A stretch of DNA of 64,000 bases. Origin: Siphonodentalium dalli. Lineage: Eukaryota > Mollusca > Scaphopoda > Gadilida > Siphonodentaliidae. Positions 47,416 to 59,296 of this stretch are shown here, piece after piece. The DNA is taken from the NCBI GenBank assembly GCA_032622095.1, contig CP136069.1, positions 70,703,319 through 70,767,318 on the forward strand, read 5' to 3'. Both the position numbers and the translations under genes were made by a program. Each line of letters starts with the position of its first letter. The stretch's first letter is position 1. The notes beneath the pieces were generated by a model. That model was not told the origin of the DNA and ran no database searches. It worked only from the letters and a program-made list of their open reading frames with translations.

Positions 47416-49552
47416 TTACTTTCTACAATCTCGGCATTCCGCGTTGTCACAAGTTACTGAGCTATTATAGTGTGATTGCACATTTGTACGTATGGAAGAT
47501 TTAAAGATGGTTCTGCTAGCTGCAAATCTGTGTGCTGTGTCCAAGCAGTTCCACACATACAGAAATGAGTATCTCGGTAGAATTTGAGAGAAATTCGTCC
47601 TTGGAATTGTAGTAGCCAAGTTGCCGGACTGTCGTGTTGTTGATATTGGTGTATACTTAAATAAACTTTCGAAAGACGGGGGAAGATATTTGTTTTTCCA
47701 ATCATACATGAACAATGCGATTTGAAGATGATACAGGTCATGAAACTTTAGAATTTTTAGAGTTTTAAACAACGGCTCTGTGTGACTGCGATATATTTTA
47801 TTGCATAATATCCGGACTGCTTTTTTCTGTAGCCGAAAAAGAGACCCTGATGCTGAAACGTGTCCCCAGATTATTATTCCGTATAGGAGATGACTGTGAA
47901 TTAAGGAGAAGTACAGAGTTTTTAGTGCACTTTTGGGGAGGAATCGTTTGGCTTTACCTAGACAGTATATTGCATGTGATATTTTTCTGGTTAGCATTGA
48001 TATGTGGTACTTAAAAGTAAGATTTTCGTCAATGATTATGCCAAGGAATTTAAGTGATTTTTCTTGGTTTTGATTACTTACACGAACTAGTTCCTTTTTA
48101 TTCAATTTAATTCGCAGATCTGCCCATTTAAAATCGTTATTTTGTGGATGCAGCAACATATATTTAGTTTTTGATTCATTGAGGGATAGTCGGTTACTAC
48201 AGCACCAGCGGTATACTTTATCTAGTTCATCGTTTATCTTATTCTGAATGGTTTTAGAGTTATTCCCTGACATGTATAATGTTGTGTCGTCAGCAAATGA
48301 AAGAAGTTTGAGATTGGTGCTGTTGAGCATGTCGTTGACATACATTAGAAATAGGATGGGGCCAAGGATTGACCCCTGTGGTACTCCACATGTCATAGTC
48401 AACATTCCCGATTGATGATCATGGACTTCTACATATTGTCGCATGTCATGTAAGTAACTTCTGAACCAGTCATTAGCGATTCCCCTTATTCCATAGTGAT
48501 CGAGCTTTCTAAGTAAACTTTCGTGACTTATGGTGTCAAAAGCTTTTGATAAGTCTAAGAAAATGGCAATGGTGGAGTCACGGGTTTTTTTGTCATTACA
48601 TTCCGCTACATCTTCGAGAAGATGTATAAGTGGATGAATGGTAGAATGTTTTTTACGAAAGCCATATTGGTGTTCGTGAAGAATTTTATGTTTGTTGAGG
48701 AAAGATGAAAGCCGAGCATTGATTATTTTTTCCATTATTTTGGAAAATGCAGGTAATATGCTGATTGGTCTATAGTTTTCAATCTGATCGCGTTCCCCTT
48801 TTTTGTATATAGGCATTATTCTAGATATTTTCATTTTCTCGGGCACAAGTCCCTGGGCAAATGAGAGATTAAAAATATGCGTGAGTGGTCCAACCGTTTC
48901 GTTAATTGTTTGTTTCATTAGTTTCACGGAGACATCGTTTATATCTGTGCAAGTTTTATTAGATAGTTTCGAGCAAAGTGATATTAGTTCATCTCTGTTT
49001 GTTGGGAAAATAAAAAGGTTATTTTCATACTGCCCCGGTAGGTAATCGGTGAAGTTCATCCCTGGAATCTGTGGATTGTTTGCGGTAATTCTTCCAATGT
49101 CAGCGAAAAATGTGTTGAATGCGCATGCGATAGTTGTCGGGTCAGACATTTTTCCGTTACCATTTGAAAATTCGGTAGGAAAGGTATTCAAACCATGATA
49201 TATTTTAAGGGCTTCTTTCAGTATCGTCCAAGTGCGTCGCATGTTTGCTTGATTTTCTTTGAGAATATTGTCGTAATAATGATTTTTACTCCGCCGTTTC
49301 AATTGGTTGTATATTCTGCAGTATATTTTGTATCTACCTATGTTTTCATCTGTTGGAAATTTTAACTTATTGGTGTACAATTTGCTTTTTTTCACTGATG
49401 ATTGAATGAGTCCTTTTGTCATCCATGGTTCTCGTTTAGTGTACTTGTTTGGTGGTTTGCGTTTAATTTTTGGAAAGGCTTCTTCGAAGAATAAGGAGTA
49501 GCTGCGCAAAAAGGCGTTATATGCTAGGTCTGCGTCTTGGTATATGAAGACC
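47416..49552 (-). CDS. Reverse transcriptase ORF of the LINE
   Basis: 697 residues from the first Met at 49509; the frame is open further upstream to the frameshift near 49552 (EVFIYQDADLAYNAF). RT motifs from that Met: NYRPISILP at 245-253, QYGFRKKHST at 281-290, LDLSKAFD at 318-325, GVPQGSILGP at 375-384 and the catalytic FADD at 405-408, all intact. The thumb-like region runs through KFLGIIID and SHLLYGIIIW, and the C-terminus has CDNAECRDC, a small Cys cluster. The protein copies the element RNA onto nicked DNA in the nucleus (target-primed reverse transcription). The continuous frame, with no stops, implies relatively recent insertion. Confidence 0.9.
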
Positions 49553-50500
49553 TCATCGACTTTTAAATTTTGTTATATTGTTTTCGGACATTATTCTAGT
49601 TGTTTGATTTACGTCATTCTTGGTATTGGTATCATTGGTTTCGACGTGGAATGTACCAAAGTGGTCTGAGACGTCCGATAGGATGATTCCACTGTGAAAT
49701 TTGCAGTTGGATATGCTATTTGTGTAAATGTGGTCAATGAGAGTCGCTGAGAATTCAGCTACTCTCGTTGGTTTAGTAATCACTGGCATGAATCCACGTT
49801 CGAACATATTACTGATGAAAGCATATGTTTTACTGTGTGAATCAGAATGCAGTAAGTCTATGTTAAAATCACCAACGATGTATACTTTTGCATTTAATTC
49901 GTTAAGTTTGATAATAACATTGTCAAGCTGATTAGAGAAGGTTTCTATGTCAGCGAGCGGGGCAGTGTTAGGTCGGTATATAGAGCCTACAATGTATGAA
50001 TTTTTTTTACCCGGATTTATTTCTACAAATAGTGTTTCAATTACATGGGGAATGAATATCGAGAGGTCATTTCTAGTTTTATATTTAAGGCTACTTTTAA
50101 TGAAAATTCCGACCCCACCCCTTCCGTCATCATTGTCTGGACGAGATTTGTACTCGAATGGGTGATATCCTTCTAATGTGAAAGTATCCCCTACCCTAAA
50201 AACTTCAGATAGCGCAATTATGTCAAATAAGTTTCCCCCTGATTGTTGAATATTACACAGGAGGTCAACAAATGAGTCCCAGTTCGCTGTCAAGCTTCGG
50301 CAGTTTAGCCCAAGGAGAGAAGTCGTCTTCCTTTCAATTGATAGTTTCTCCTCGATTTGAAGTGGGGCATAATAATCTGATTGGTGGTTCAGAATGTCGT
50401 AAATGTTACTCCCGTTATCACAGTCATCGCCCTTATATACGGTGGCAAAGTTATAGTCATCACCCTGGAGCTCACCCACAGATAGCCTATCGATAACCAT
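49553..50500 (-). CDS. APE-type endonuclease ORF of the LINE
   Basis: 315 residues, with a stop upstream of the Met in the same frame. Apurinic-endonuclease-like motifs are in order: LNCRSL at 65-70, LSEV with the catalytic Glu at 99, GRGGVGI at 126-132, VGSIYRPN at 171-178, GDFNIDLL at 210-217, IDHIYTN at 255-261 and SDHF at 278-281. The enzyme nicks the target DNA to prime insertion. The frame ends KFKSR at a TGA four bases from where the RT frame takes over; a one-base shift would fuse them, and in related elements EN and RT are usually one polyprotein. Residues 1-55 are poorly conserved. Confidence 0.9.
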   Translation of the reverse strand: MVIDRLSVGELQGDDYNFATVYKGDDCDNGSNIYDILNHQSDYYAPLQIEEKLSIERKTTSLLGLNCRSLTANWDSFVDLLCNIQQSGGNLFDIIALSEVFRVGDTFTLEGYHPFEYKSRPDNDDGRGGVGIFIKSSLKYKTRNDLSIFIPHVIETLFVEINPGKKNSYIVGSIYRPNTAPLADIETFSNQLDNVIIKLNELNAKVYIVGDFNIDLLHSDSHSKTYAFISNMFERGFMPVITKPTRVAEFSATLIDHIYTNSISNCKFHSGIILSDVSDHFGTFHVETNDTNTKNDVNQTTRIMSENNITKFKSR

Positions 50501-51206
50501 TGTCTGAAATTATATTAGAGTTATATATTTTACCCCAAATCAGGAATGTACTTTCATTTTTCGGCATATTTAGTACCGTGTCCGTGTAAAGATACCTAAC
50601 ATGCGCATCCTTGTCACACAACAATATCATCTTGAGCAGTACGGAATAACAGAAGATAAAACATTTACAGAACAATTTGATGGGAATCATATACATATAT
50701 GCATATTAGTATAAGCAATACATGTGTATACATGTGCATTCGTGTATAAACAAATATAATGCATAGCATTGGCATGATATACAAGATGGTCCGCTGTTGT
50801 GTAAGTCGCTATTTTTGTCAGTCGACTATTCCGACGAGCGTCTCAACAGTCATTGCCTGTTTTGATTTTTGTGTATATTAGCGCCAGCTCAACAAGGCCG
50901 TGCGTTTCGTGCAGGTCGTGGTTCACGGGTGATTGACCAGGTTGACCCATTTGAAGGCTATGTACGAAATTGTTCGAATGTGTTTTACTGTACTGCAAGT
51001 GATGTTTTCGCCTTCGGAATTTATATGGAACAGACTTATAAATTGATTCATGTAGAATCAGTTCACGTATATACAGGATAGTGACAAGTAAAGTAACTTA
51101 CAAAATAATCGTTATCGGAAGACATTTAGTACTAAATATATAATGGAGAACATCGTGCTGCCGCATAACGCGGCCGGAATCCAAAGCAATTTGTTACCCA
51201 TACAGA
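50501..51206. other. Gap between LINEs
   Basis: Probably includes the 5' UTR of the LINE at 47020-50500. A 70-codon plus frame at 50872-51081 (starting MCILAPAQQGRAF) is not recognised. Confidence 0.4.
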
Positions 51207-53710
51207 TCATGGAAATCCTTTTGTTCTCATAATATATGTCTGTACTGCATTAAATATTTGTTTGTTTTCGCGAAGACTAAGCTCTCTTGACCCCCGCATT
51301 AGTGTATTCTCAGATAAGGCAACATTTGGTAGGGAGTCATATAGTTCTCTTCTGGGCTCTTGATAAAATGTACATTCAAAGAGATAGTGGTAAGTTGTCT
51401 CAAATTCCCCACATAGACAGAAGGGGGAAATTTTTACATGGTTATCTGTCAGGTCACCACTTAGGTGGCTGCAGTTCAATCTTAACCGGGTATGGAGGAT
51501 ATGAGATTTACGACATTTACTATGATAAAAATAGGCAGGTGGACGTATATTGTCACTGTTCAGTTCCTTTTTGAAGTCTTCGATTGTACTGCTGCTCTTT
51601 GTAGTTTCTGACAGTTTGTTCCATTCGGTAATTGCAGATGGTAAGAAAGAATCCATATATAATAGTCATAATTAATATTCGAGGGTAGTCTTTTATGTTC
51701 AAATCTTAAGTTATATCTGGAATTATTTGCCTGAATTGGTCGTACATAATTTCTTAAAATTGATGGAGCAGTTCCTCGTATCATTTAAAAAAATTGGCAT
51801 AGCTTGTGTTTTCTACGGTGTGAAGAGAGGAGTTCCCAGCCAGTCTCTGACAAAAGGCACGCGTTACTCGTACTGATGGTTGCACCTGTTACTATTCGGG
51901 CCATTTCATACTGAACCTTTTCAATGTCATCACTAAGATAATCAGGGCAGTTATCCCAAACAGGGGAGGCATATTCCAGTATTGGTCGGATAAATGTATA
52001 ATGTATTTTTTCAAGCGTTACTCTGCTTAGCTTGTATCTGTGTTTACGTACTAGATTTACTCGACTCCATGCTTTGTCAAGCATAGATCTGATGTGGATA
52101 CCCCAAGAGCCCATGTTGTCGAAAGTAAGTCCCAGATGTGTATGGCTGTCAACCTCAACAATTGTCGCGGTTCCCATGGTCAAATGTGGATGATATACTG
52201 GTGTTTCTTTCCTGGAGATTAAGAGAGATTCCGTTTTCAGGGGATTGAATTTTACAAGCCATTCTGATGCCCAACACATGAGAGTTTCGAGGTCATCGTT
52301 GATTAGTTTTGCGGCCATGGTGGGGTCTTCGATGGTAAGAAATAGAGAAGTGTCATCAGCAAATTGCACCGAATATTTTCGGTTATATCATTAATATAAA
52401 TTAAAAACAGAAGTGGGCCTAATACTTAGCCTTGCGGCACACCTGCTGTTACATCTTGTAGTTCCGAACGTGTGCCGTCTATGACAACCTGTTGTTGTCT
52501 ACATTCTAGATACGATTTCATCAAGTTATACAAGTTTCCTCTTATACCAATTTTTGTCAGTTTGTTCAAGAGGCCACGGTGCCAGACTTTATCGAATGCT
52601 TTACTTATGTCACAGAATATACACCGGACCTCTTTTCCGTCGTCTAATGATCGACATATATTGTCATATATTTCGGTAAGTTGAAAAACTGTTGAATCGT
52701 TGCGCATGAAACCAGCTTGATAAAATGATAGGAGTTTGTTTTCATCAAGAAATTCCCATAGATATTTATAAATACATTTTTCATAGACCTTTGAGACGCA
52801 GCTTAGTAGAGAAATTGGTCGGTAATTTGATATAAGACCGGGATCACCACTCTTAAATATAGGTGTAACATGTGAACGCTTCCACTGGTGTGGGTAGTAA
52901 TTGTTTTCGGTAAATGTTCTAAAATAGAATTCAAGAGGTTCACAGAGCGAGGAGGCACAACTTTTCAAAACTCTCGGACTTATTCCGTCGGGCCAACTTG
53001 ACTTAGATATTTTAAGACTTTTTAACGCTTTGTAAATGTCAGGGACTGTGATTTTTATATCGCTTAATGTGGATATGGAGTTATCCGGTTCAAGGACTGG
53101 TAGGCGTTTCCCGATGTCATCAACTGATGAAATTTTACAAAAATACGAATTGAAAGCATATGCTTTTTCAGTTGGTGAGATCAGGAAGTCGCCGTTGGTG
53201 TTCAAGGGGGTATTGATTTATCACTGGTAGCAAATACTATTTTTTGGAGGGTTTTCCACCAGGAAGACTGGTCATGTGATGGGCTGTTCAATGTGTTCTC
53301 ATTCTTGGTGTCATAATCACGTTTGCTTTTTCTAATAGCCGATGTAGTTTCATTACGTTTATATCTGAAGTTTGCCCATGTTTGTGGTGTGTTTTTCCTT
53401 TTAGCTATCTTATGTAATCGATTTCGTTGCCTCATCAGTTTCCGTACATTACACGTAAGCCATTGGGGACTACCTTTCCGGATAAGAACTATCTTATTTG
53501 GGATATTGTCACTGCATACCTTTTGAATTTTTGCAGTCAAGTTATCTGCATGAGCTGAAAGTTCAAATGGTATATTATCATCATAGTTCCAGCTCAAGAA
53601 GTCTTCGTTCATGGTATCGAAGTCAGCCAGATTATAATTCCAGATACGTCTAGTGAGAGTTGTAGCCGATTTATAGTTGTGGCCCATGAGCAAGGTTGCT
53701 CGTGTTCTGA
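51207..53710 (-). pseudogene. Second non-LTR retrotransposon, 5'-truncated and mutated
   Basis: Minus-strand frames 53693-53202, 53205-52426, 52369-51785, 51784-51560 and 51656-51207 follow each other as one RT polyprotein. Visible motifs: NYRPISLLSCVSKVYEK, FCDISKAFDKVWHRGLL, GVPQG, QFADDTSLF and a C-terminal CLCGEFETTYHYLFEC zinc-knuckle-like segment. The conserved Ser codon after GVPQG is TAA, and at least three frameshifts occur, one just before QFADD. The endonuclease domain is absent. It differs from the 47-50.5 kb LINE in sequence and C-terminus, so it belongs to another lineage. Confidence 0.85.
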
Positions 53711-53775
53711 ATACTTGTTTAAAAATGATTATGTCTTAGGGACTTACTTAATAAACACAACATCTTTAAAAATAG

Positions 53776-54080
53776 TATTTTACAAAACTCCGTCTTAGTG
53801 ATCACAAACTCGCTATTGATAAAGGTAGACATCATCAGGCTATATTTAATGAGCGGAAGAGACTGTGCCTTAAATGCAGGACCGATTCTGATATAGAAAA
53901 TGAGTATCATTTCATAATGGAATGTTCACACTATTGCGATCTCAGAGATGAACTTTTCAAAATTGTTGGTAGATAGATATGAAAGTAATTTTACAAGTAT
54001 GTCAAACGATCAGAAATGCAAGAAACTCATGCGACTAATATATCGGCTCAAAGGAAGAAATAAACATAAGAAGAAATAAG
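53776..54080 (+). pseudogene. 3'-terminal LINE scrap in opposite orientation
   Basis: Plus-strand frame 53776-53976 reads FTKLRLSDHKLAIDKGRH and then CLKCRTDSDIENEYHFIMEC, the C-terminal segment with a CCHC-like knuckle seen in CR1/Jockey-type RT proteins. After a stop, the frame NDQKCKKLMRLIYRLKGR continues to about 54080. It abuts the truncated 5' end of the minus-strand LINE head to head, so two independent 5'-truncated insertions, or an inversion during integration, are needed. Confidence 0.65.
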
Positions 54081-56043
54081 CAATTACCTTAAGGAATCCT
54101 AAATTCCTAACAAGTTTTAGACAGTTTCCGGGGTATACAGTAATATAATAATTATTAATCGACGGCTTCTATCAATTAATATCCATTCTATTTCGTTATA
54201 TTCGGTAAAGAAGCATTCGTATGTGTTACGAACAGTAAGTACGTTGCAGAGGCCACGATCTCTACGTGTCTTTAACGTGGATGGCAATCTAGTTTGTGGT
54301 CTAACATTGGCCAAATGTGTTATTTTCTGGTTTCTAAACGGCATTGGGTTAAATTGATAAGCACGATGTGCTCGTTGTTTTATCTAATATCCCAGAAAAC
54401 TGTGTGTCATAGATCTCACCCATAAGGATATTTGGGATGTGATGTCTCCAAACGCAAACACATGGACCGGGATTAACATTGTTCATGTGACAATACGTTC
54501 CATGGCCACATCTAGTGTCATTGATGATCGCCATGAACAGGAAGCCTCATGTACCTATAAATGTATTTGTTAGAACTGAGGCGTATTTTCGGCATGCCTG
54601 TAATTGATATCTTCGCATGCGGCTTGATTGGGAAGTGTGCTCAGCTATAGAATATTCAGGTGGCGAAATGAGAACGCACCCTTAGCTAGAAGGTGGCTTT
54701 TTGTTTTTATGCGCCGTTAGAGTGGGAGAACAACTCCTGATATCAGAGTTGCCTAATCCGCTGACGTTATCATGCAATGCAATGTTTCATCGGATGCACG
54801 CCGAACTTCACGCGATAAATATCTGGAAAATCTGTCGACCGGTAACATAATAAGCAGTGCTCGTCACACATCAGACCATCGGGTTTGATCAGCTTACTTG
54901 TGAAGCTTATTCAATTTATCAGAAAATGTTTTCAAACACTTCTGACTGATTTGTTTTGATACGATTGTGGGGTACAGTACTATTATCACTGATCAATCGG
55001 CTGTGTTATTTTTATGAGGCACATTTTTTACTAAATTATTTTACATATTTGTTTTATAAATGTTTTCTAGTATTGAAAATTATGTTCATGTTATCAGATA
55101 TTAACTTTTCTTAGAGTGTGTATTTTTCAAATTTCTTTGACACTCTCAGTTATGCAGTTTTGGCAATTAATCTATATAAAAAACATTCTTCAAAAACAGA
55201 AATTCTTCCCGATATATATAGAGGCACATCTATGCATAGAAACAAGACCACACACGGTGGTTCATAGGCACACGGGTCCGTTTAACATACACGTGTATAT
55301 GCAGCATGCCCTTGTATTTACAAATGAATCAAGCCTGCGCATATCGGATTAGTTTGGTGAGGCGAAATCAGTTGACCGGAGGCGACACGACAAGTGCATT
55401 CTTGTCTCGATTCTGGTCCGAAACATGTCATGTGTGCAATTATTCGTTACACATGTGGTTGGAGCGAGGCTCAACGAACGTTTTTTTATTTTTGAAATGG
55501 AGACCTTCTATCGAACGAGCATGCAGGTGGACTATGGTACCATTTAATTCCTCAAAATATATATTATCATGTCCCACATAAATGTAATAACTATGTCATG
55601 TGGTGATGGAAAAAAGGCGACTTTTTCATTTTGGCACCCACCATCCACATTTGTTTGTTGTTCAAAATGTTTTTTCGTTGTTTTTTTTTCAGAGACCCAC
55701 CCTTTTTTTGAAGATTTGAGACAAATACTCGATAATATTACCCTTTAATGTATCAAATATGTTTATGGTTATTGACACTGTGCATTCATAACGTCGTAAT
55801 TGGTTTTAATTAAGCTAACACTAAAAATTGATCTAATTATATGAAACTGTATTTATTTATCATAACTGTTTATAAATAAATAAGTACTTCAATTGTTCAT
55901 TATCACATATCGGAAGTTGTGAAGAGGAATTTTTTCTTTTCAACTCGTTGGTCCATTGCTGATTCCACGCTTTTGCGCAACCACTGCGGGAAGTCTCGTG
56001 AGTTTTTCTCCAAAATGTTGTCCATGTCGAACATCTCCACGAC
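54081..56043. other. Gap, intron-like
   Basis: Unique AT-rich DNA. A minus frame at 54534-54349 with CGHGTYC and GPCVCVW spacing is discussed separately. A poly-T-rich stretch lies near 55640-55710. Confidence 0.4.
54349..54534 (-). CDS. Possible EGF-like fragment
   Basis: The minus frame starts MAIINDTRCGHGTYCHMNN and continues PGPCVCVWRHHIP. The spacing C-x(5)-C-x(9)-C-x-C recalls part of an EGF-like domain, and a GTGAGA donor-like site follows (54415-54420 region). No clear acceptor, and the remaining Cys residues are missing. It might be a decayed exon of the same extracellular gene or chance. Confidence 0.2.
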   Translation of the reverse strand: MAIINDTRCGHGTYCHMNNVNPGPCVCVWRHHIPNILMGEIYDTQFSGILDKTTSTSCLSI

Positions 56044-57159
56044 GGTATGCGGCTTATACGGACCCTGGCTCTTACGGACCCTGGCTCTTACGGACCCTGG
56101 CTTTTACGGACCACCGGCTGATACGGACCCTGGCTTATACGGACCCCGGCTCATACGGACCTCTATTAAATTATGCAATTTGCAAACTTGTATTTATGAA
56201 TTTAATATATTATTATGATTGTCTTTTCACACATGTATCTGTATTAATTGAGAATTTATGTGATTTTTTTGGTGATTTTCAAACATATATTTATGAATTT
56301 AACCGATTTTGTCGGTGATTTTCAAACTTATATTTATGAATTTAATATATAATTATGATTGTCTTTTCACACATATATCTGTATTAATTGAGAATTTATG
56401 TGATGTTCTGACTTGAAAAAGCATTTATTGAATCGTGTTAATTAATCTCTTCGCCGTTGTATAAACACGTGTGTGATCCCTTTATGTCGTTGTATAAACA
56501 GACATGCGGTGATGAATGGTCATCAGGATGAATCCACTGAGTTTGATTTGTTTCGAAAACATGTTAGTAAAAACAAATCTTCTTTCAACTGATTCATTGT
56601 CCGTTATATAAACACTCGTAGGTGATCCCTTTATATTGTTTTATAAACAGACATGCTAGGATGAATGGTCAGTGAATGGTGATCAGGATGAATCCACTGA
56701 GTTTGATTTGCTATGAAAACATGTTAGTAAAAACACAACTGGTATATATTCAACTGATTTTTTGTTGACTGGCATAATTCCACAATGTCTAACTGTGCTT
56801 CATGTGGAGATACCATTCGGCATCGTCAGGAGGTTATTGGCTGCAAACTACTAAAAGAAGCCGCCAAGCTGTCCGCCCCAGTTTAAATAATGTTCGTCTG
56901 ATGTAACTTTGTTCCATTTTTGTTATCATCATATTTTTGTTATCTCTGTATGTATGTTGTCATAATTTAAATTTATTTAAATAAACATAAAACATAAAAA
57001 ATAAAATTGTGTATTTCAATTGAGGTCCGTATGAGCCAAGGTCCGTATAAGCCGGGGGTCCGTATAAGCCAGGGTCCGTATCAGCCGGAGGTCCGTATCA
57101 GCCAGGGTCCGTATGAGCCAGGGTCCGTAAGAGCCAGGGTCCGTATCAGCCGGCATTCA
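56044..57159. mobile_element. MULE-like element with minisatellite terminal inverted repeats
   Basis: The left end is an array of GGACCCTGGCTTATAC-type 15-17-bp units (56048-56163). The right end is the same array inverted (57021-57155, GTCCGTATCAGCCAGG units), so the TIRs are tandem arrays. Outermost words are ATGCGGCTTATACGG and, reversed, ATGCCGGCTGATACGG. CCACGAC flanks both sides (56037-56043, 57160-57166), with one mismatch if extended to 8 bp. The interior has duplicated AT-rich blocks and a short Cys-rich ORF. Long, variable TIRs, 8-10-bp duplications and an N-terminal zinc-binding ORF suggest Mutator-like origin. This copy lacks a transposase core. Confidence 0.6.
56785..56886 (+). 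pseudogene. Short Cys-rich ORF inside the MULE-like element
   Basis: 33 residues starting MSNCASCGDTIRHRQEVIGC and then a short tail to TAA 56884-56886. A MxxCxxCxxxxxRRQExxxC start is seen at the N-terminus of zinc-binding domains attached to some invertebrate MULE transposases (family knowledge, from memory). The rest of the domain and the transposase are deleted. Confidence 0.4.
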
Positions 57160-57459
57160 CCACGACACGGTATATCGTAAGATATGTGTGGCGTTATATC
57201 TACGTATGTCAGTTACTTGTGCACGCCCGAGCTCACTCATTAAAGGCGTCTTCACCAAAGCAAACGAAATAAGTAAAATTTGTGTAGTTCCACATGTATA
57301 AGCATTTTCGGGATAATGTAGATTTCTCTATTGTATTGAAATTCCTGCGGAAAATGAACAAATTTTAGATTTGTGACTACGGCGTAAGTAAGTACATGTA
57401 GCTGATTGGTAGAATAAATAATTTAATTGACAGCTTTGGAAAGGTATAAATATACGTAC

Positions 57460-57692
57460 CTGTTGCATCCATCATGCACGCTGCATCATACATGTTGTTG
57501 ACACCACAAGCATGCGTTTTCCATAAACCTGATAGTGATTCCATCAACCCACAATGGAATATGTCCGGTTCACTGGGAGCCCAACTACTAAAAGCAGCAG
57601 GCACAAGCGAAGAGTCCCAGAGTTCACTTTTCCACACATTGTCATCATCCAATTTCATGTTCAACCAGAACCCCCCGCCTCCGTAGCCTGAA
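57460..57692 (-). CDS. CTLD exon, second half (CTLD-a)
   Basis: From ATTCACAG|TTCAGG to GCAACAG|GTACGT, 233 bp, phase 2 in, phase 1 out. The 77 residues include GGGGFWLNMKLDDDNVW (WIGL-like core strand), SSWAPSEPDIFHCGLM and ACGVNNMYDAACMM, which is the full CTLD second half: W-x-P-x-E-P-D near the calcium site, then the Cys pair closing the domain. EPD resembles but is not the mannose-type EPN. It joins exon 59297-59492 in frame. Downstream phase 1 fits exon 46120-46298. This is the clearest lectin-type exon in the window. Confidence 0.85.
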
Positions 57693-59296
57693 CTGTGAAT
57701 GGGAATCATATTGACTAAAGTTTTCTACAAGTATTGCAATATTCAAATTAAATGCCACAATACATTCTGTCTAGATTGTGCAGATATACCATGATACACC
57801 ACCACTGTTACTTGCTACTAAACACACCGCCCACCCGCGTATCACGAAGACGATGAAAACCTGTTGTCGTCTGGTGAATGTTTTGGTGTCAAGAAAGGTG
57901 AGTTTGTTTCTTTATATGCATTTCATTTACGATTATTTCCAGTGTAATATTTAGAAAATCAATCATTCAATCCAATGTTCGTGTGTGTGGATAATCTGAT
58001 ACGTTTGTTTTGTCACAAGAATATAGTTATGTTCAGTGACAACTACAACGAAATTGGAATCGCTCTTATTTACGAATAACTGGCGCCGAACGATCACAAT
58101 AGTCGTACTAAATTCTTTAATGTATGCCCCAAAAACCACAATGATCGTATCCACAATTCTCATAAAACAGTTATCTATCGCAATATTAAAATTAAATGCC
58201 ATCATTGTCTCTCGATAATCGCAGACAGCTCCAAGAAATAAGTTATGTTTTGCTGAAGATTAACTTGGTGGGGGGTACTACTAATCATGCCAAGAACGCG
58301 AAGATGTAAATTAAGGGCAGTATTGAGCTGGTAATGGAAAGATAACATGTATCTCTGTATAGCTCATTCATGGTCCAAAGTCTGAAAATTGTTTGTGTTA
58401 TTAGAGGAACATTGTTGGAACACTGGATTATTCTCCCTTTATTGAAATTTCTTGTTGAACCGTTTCGTTCGCAAGTTTCGTTAGAATTAGTTAGAATTGT
58501 TCAAACGCCGCACTCCCAATTTCTCCAGAAGAATGACAGTTTCTGTTGTATTATTAAGCAATTAACCAGCAATAATTCGAGTGTTCATGTTTGATTTTTT
58601 AGGTGGTGAGAATAGACTCAATAATCAACGACAGACTAGTGGTCCATATTCCATGTTCCTACATCGCTCGGATAGTCATAATTTAAATTGAGCATATGTT
58701 TCTATACACTTTTACGTTATAATACGATAGCGTTAACGCGGAATTTCACCAGTGAACAGCGTGATTAAATAGATTGGCATAATATATGCCACATTTTTTT
58801 AAATGACACGATCTATGGATGCCGACAGCACCATTCCCATGGTTATTTATGCCTGTTTACATGTAGTATATGTATATACGGAAAACATTGGTTTCAAGAA
58901 AATTTACCAGAAATGTAGGAATACAAATTTATGCTAAGTCGAAAAAGATGAATAACTCCACTAAAAGGCAGGACGGACCTTATAATTGCATGCGGGCAGG
59001 TTCTCATGGTCCTGAATATCTGTACCTACATGTAGTATCAAATACTTTGTGAAATATGCACAAAAAAGCCATTAATTATACTAGTTGTCTAAATGTAGTA
59101 TATAGCGCAAAGAACAGCATTAAACCATTCTAGTCATTTCATGAAATGCCTGCAATTTGTAATCATTTACCAATATCTGGGAAAATAAACAGATCGTACA
59201 TGCACATTCAAAGCAATGTTCGAACACTGGCAATACTAGGGATTATCATATGTTGATAACGTGTACGCAGTGCAATACACGACATATGGTACTTAC
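57693..59296 (-). other. Intron within CTLD-a
   Basis: 1.6 kb between donor GTGAC|GTAAGT and acceptor ATTCACAG. AT-rich, no recognised element. The short ORFs near 57963-58594 on either strand have no family resemblance. Confidence 0.75.

Larger units (their letters stand above)
47020..50500 (-). mobile_element. Non-LTR retrotransposon (CR1/Jockey-like), nearly intact
   Basis: An endonuclease ORF and an RT ORF lie in order on the minus strand, followed by a ~400-bp 3' UTR ending CAAATAAACAATCCAATCCA at about 47020. A short (CAATC)n-like 3' tail with an AATAAA signal is typical of CR1/L2-type elements. No ORF1 was recognised upstream of 50500. The clade is assigned from general RT and APE layout, not from a phylogeny. 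Confidence 0.85.
46299..57459 (-). other. Inferred 11-kb intron between CTLD-a and CTLD-b
   Basis: Phase 1 on both sides. It contains three LINE copies, the MULE-like element and the SINE-like head; almost all of its length is mobile DNA. Whether the two domains share a transcript is inferred only from strand, order and phase. Confidence 0.4.

Noticed and set aside
49728-50496. Plus-strand ORFs of 67-74 codons
   Set aside because: Antisense shadows of the LINE endonuclease ORF.
55919-56318. Two overlapping plus-strand ORFs of 100-120 codons with repeating TDPG/YGP motifs
   Set aside because: They are translations of the GGACCCTGGCTTATAC minisatellite arm of the MULE-like element; no promoter, splice signals or homology.
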